Of a DNA stretch of 64,000 nt, positions 61,354-64,000 are shown piece after piece. A program made the position numbers and the translations under genes. The DNA comes from Parascedosporium putredinis (Eukaryota > Ascomycota > Sordariomycetes > Microascales > Microascaceae), in contig CASHTG010000020.1 of assembly GCA_949357655.1 (NCBI GenBank), positions 248,001 through 312,000 on the forward strand. The letters run 5' to 3'. The notes below the pieces were generated by a model. That model worked only from the letters and a program-made list of their open reading frames with translations, was not told the origin of the DNA and did not search any database. How positions within the stretch are numbered: position 1 is the stretch's first letter; each line of letters starts with the position of its first letter.

Positions 61354-64000
61354 TAATCCTCAAGGTTGGGGGCCAGTTCCAAAGATTCCTCCGTGATTCC
61401 TTTCGTATTAATCTTGGCGAGAGTTTGTCGGTGGAAGAAACAAGTCGACTCGTGGTGTTTGAGTAGGGGGCTTATATGGAAGGGAAGCGCCGATGGTGGA
61501 TGAGAAAGCAAGGCGCCGAGATATGCTAGAGAGAAGAGAGACAAGAGGCAAGAACAATTTGAGAGGAGGAGGGAATGGCGGAGGAAGGTGAATATCGAAG
61601 AGCCCGGCTGTCGAAGAGAGGGGGAATGGAGGAGATAAAAACTACACAAGACCCAAGAGGGAAACTCGAAACAGGACGTGGTGATCAAAGAACGGGGTTT
61701 GATGAGAGGTAGGCCAGTTACAGAAGCGTGGGGGCCAAAGAATAAAAGAAGGGCGAGGGCCTTTCCGGGATGGGGAGGGGTGCGTGGAAAGGGCCGGAGG
61801 AGCGCATCCCAGTGGGACAAACACTGGAGTGGAGGACGGAGTGGGTAAAGCCAAAAAACGAGAGGCAGTTCTACTCGGGAGGGCTTCTGATTGTAGTAAC
61901 AGCGGTTGAAGCGCAGGACGAGGAGATCTTGGCCGCTTGAGTGGCAGGTGGAGGGCCGCATCCTACGCCATGGATCAAATCGTTTTGTACACTCGTACCT
62001 GGCCGGGGGTGGGGGAAAGGGAAAGGCCCACCCAAAGGGGGAGTATGTCTACAAAGGCAATGTTGTGCTCAATGGGATGTACGTAGGGCTAATAACTCCG
62101 TGTATATCATTGCTCGGAAAATCGCCGAGCGAGCGTTTTTGGGGAAAGGCCAAGTGCTACGGGCGGGAGGATAGGTACAATCGACGGACACGTACGTACC
62201 CAAGTGCTGTGTAGAAAGCGGGAAAGTTAGCAATTGGCACGGAGGCTAAACCCTTTTTCTTTCTTTTCTTTCTCTTTCCTTTTCCTTGGGGATTTGGGGG
62301 AAGGAAGCAGCCAGGAGAGGACAAGTTTTGGATTTCGCAGACATCTACTCCATGTAAACTATGGTACCAGACAGAAGCGAAGGTGAGGATCGACATTGAA
62401 GTGTCCAAGGAGTGCCGCAGAAGGAAGTTAACTACCAGGGCACGACTTGGCGGTTCAAGCAGCTCCCAGGGCGAACGTCAATCGATCCGGTGGATTCATT
62501 CAGTCAAACATTGAATTGACTTCTGCGAAACAGATTCCCTCCCGAGCATCATAGCATCATCCGTGGCAGCAAACGCTCCAAGTCTAGATTGATTGAATGT
62601 CTCTCTTATGCGTCTAGGAAGCATAAGCAACGTCAAACTGGTGGGAGTTGAGATCCTGGCTGCAGCCTATCTCATACCATCTACGGATTCATGTGTGTTT
62701 TTTTTTTCTCTTGACGCAGAACGGAGGTTTAGGTTTTGCTGGAGGGCCTTTGGCGATTGCGCACCTGTGTGTTGCTTTTGCTACGCCTTAATGTCTCTCG
62801 GGTTTCAGTGGGCCGATGAAGGGCACTGCGCGCATCATTCCGTCTGCTAAGTTTGCTGGGTACTTTACATATGGGTATTCCAAGTTGGCAAACGCACCTA
62901 AAACCCTTGTCCCTTTGTCCTTTGTGTCCACTTGCTTGCTATGTTCACTTTCTTTTCTTTTCTTTTCTTTGGTTCTCTCTAGTGTGTACCTGTGGTTGTT
63001 TTGGCCTGAGCTGGTCTTTGACCTTTCCCGTCCGCCCGGAGAATTATGCAGATGGCGATCTACACAAACTAATACCCCCTCCCCTTCATCCCCTTGCAAA
63101 GACGAACCCGGACGACCACCCCATCACCCTCTTCGGTTAGGGTAGGTCAGACTTGATTAGGGAATCCTAGTGCAGGAGACGGCGATGATGTATTGGCGTC
63201 TCGCGTGTACGAATCTCGCGACCTTTCCATCCAAGTGTGTTCTGTTTTTTACATCGAGTGTCGGTCGACCCGCGCCAATATGGACTGGCCGCTTAGCGCC
63301 GGTCGCGCGACCTTTTTGTTCCCTTTAGCTTTCTTTTTCTTTTTTCTTTTTTTTTCTTAATAACAAAATACATGTATAACGCTCAGCGTCAGCCTCTCCC
63401 TTCCCTTCCTTCGTCATGAAAGAGCAATAGTGCGCAGTTCATGCCGTCCGGCCCATGGTAGCCAAATTCGATGTCTTTTAGCCAGGGCAGTCGGCAAGCG
63501 GTGGCGCAGGGCTAACTGGTAATGGGGGATGAGGAAGAAAAGCATCTGCTGTTTAGTGTGGCTCGGAGCGCCGTACCTTTCAAAAGGTTTCTTGAGAAAA
63601 GAAAAAGAAAAGGAGCGTGTACGTGTTGGTGTGTGTGCGTATGTGCGGTCGGTAACTCAGACAACTTTGAAGTGTATCTAGTATTCTTCCTGAATTCAGT
63701 ACGGGACAGAGAATTGCAAAAGGGTGTAAATGTAACAACCGCGGACCGGGCAGAAACTTTTTTTTTTTTTTCAACTTGGACTTGAGCGAATTCCACCTTG
63801 CACTTTCTCTTGCCTCTTGCCTCTTTACCTTTTCTTTTCTTTTCTCACCGTTTTCCTCTCCGCCATGGTTTTTGCCTTCAAACTCAAAGACAGCCACAAG
63901 AGGTGCTTAGATGTACGAAGTATATTCCGATAACCGTGGCGAAGATGGCCTCGGCAGGAACCAACGTCGATTGGAACGTGACAGCCCGAATCCCTGAAGC
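61354..64000. other. Right end of the window, no assignable gene
   Basis: 2.6 kb with short T-rich tracts (62260-62290, 62699-62711, 63330-63360, 63760-63772). A 202-codon - strand frame (61961-61353) covers the upstream side of the PAN-domain gene and contains its likely leader; its composition (Leu, Ser, Pro) is that of a CT-rich promoter. I see no gene beginning or ending at the right edge that I can support. Confidence 0.45.
61471..61478 (-). promoter_or_regulatory. Possible TATA element of the PAN-domain gene
   Basis: On the - strand the sequence reads CCATATAAG, about 120 bases before the provisional ATG. Spacing and orientation fit a TATA box, but one word is weak evidence. Confidence 0.3.

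Noticed and set aside
1..64000. tRNA, rRNA or snRNA genes
   Set aside because: I looked for GTTCRAN-type T-loops and paired arms on both strands; candidates such as those near 51155, 54685 and 58090 lack matching acceptor and anticodon arms.

Overview
The window reads as nuclear DNA of a filamentous ascomycete, most probably a Sordariomycete. Genes are interrupted by short introns of about 57-280 bp with GTAAGT-like donors, CTAAC/CTGAC branch sites and YAG acceptors. Coding regions are GC-rich, untranslated regions are CT-rich, and several proteins are fungus-specific (Cdc25 RasGEF, Sgf73, C2H2 plus fungal regulator domain, PAN-domain membrane protein). I found no bacterial, viral, CRISPR, rRNA or tRNA feature.

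Layout, left to right: poly(A) polymerase (partial, -); a membrane-anchored septin-like GTPase (-); Pho85 cyclin-dependent kinase (+); a NOSIP-type RING/U-box protein (-); tafazzin (+); SAGA subunit Sgf73 (-); Ras exchange factor Cdc25 (-); a 14.4 kb stretch without a convincing gene but with simple repeats; a C2H2/fungal-domain transcription factor (+); a GPI-anchored-type GH16 glycosidase (+); a 78-residue cysteine-tailed protein in three exons (+); Arl1 (-); ribosomal protein eL39 (+); Skp1 (-); a 5.6 kb stretch without a convincing gene; GPI mannosyltransferase Smp3 (+); a type II membrane protein with an extracellular PAN-like domain (-); and about 2.6 kb with nothing assignable.

Most of these are housekeeping or signalling genes: phosphate and nutrient signalling (Pho85, Cdc25), ubiquitin ligation (Skp1), chromatin (Sgf73), mRNA 3' ends (Pap1), Golgi traffic (Arl1), mitochondrial lipid remodelling (tafazzin), and GPI anchor and wall biology (Smp3, GH16). 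No operon-like cluster or secondary-metabolite cluster is visible.

The dominant oddity is technical. In 12 of the 15 protein genes the reading frame breaks by one base, and most breaks fall in a short homopolymer, usually a C/G run that looks one base too short. The intron phases close in almost every gene once these single-base breaks are counted, so I read them as consensus errors of the assembly rather than pseudogenes. Anyone using gene predictions from this sequence should expect truncated proteins. The three genes without such a break (arl1, rpl39, the cysteine-tailed protein) are also among the shortest.
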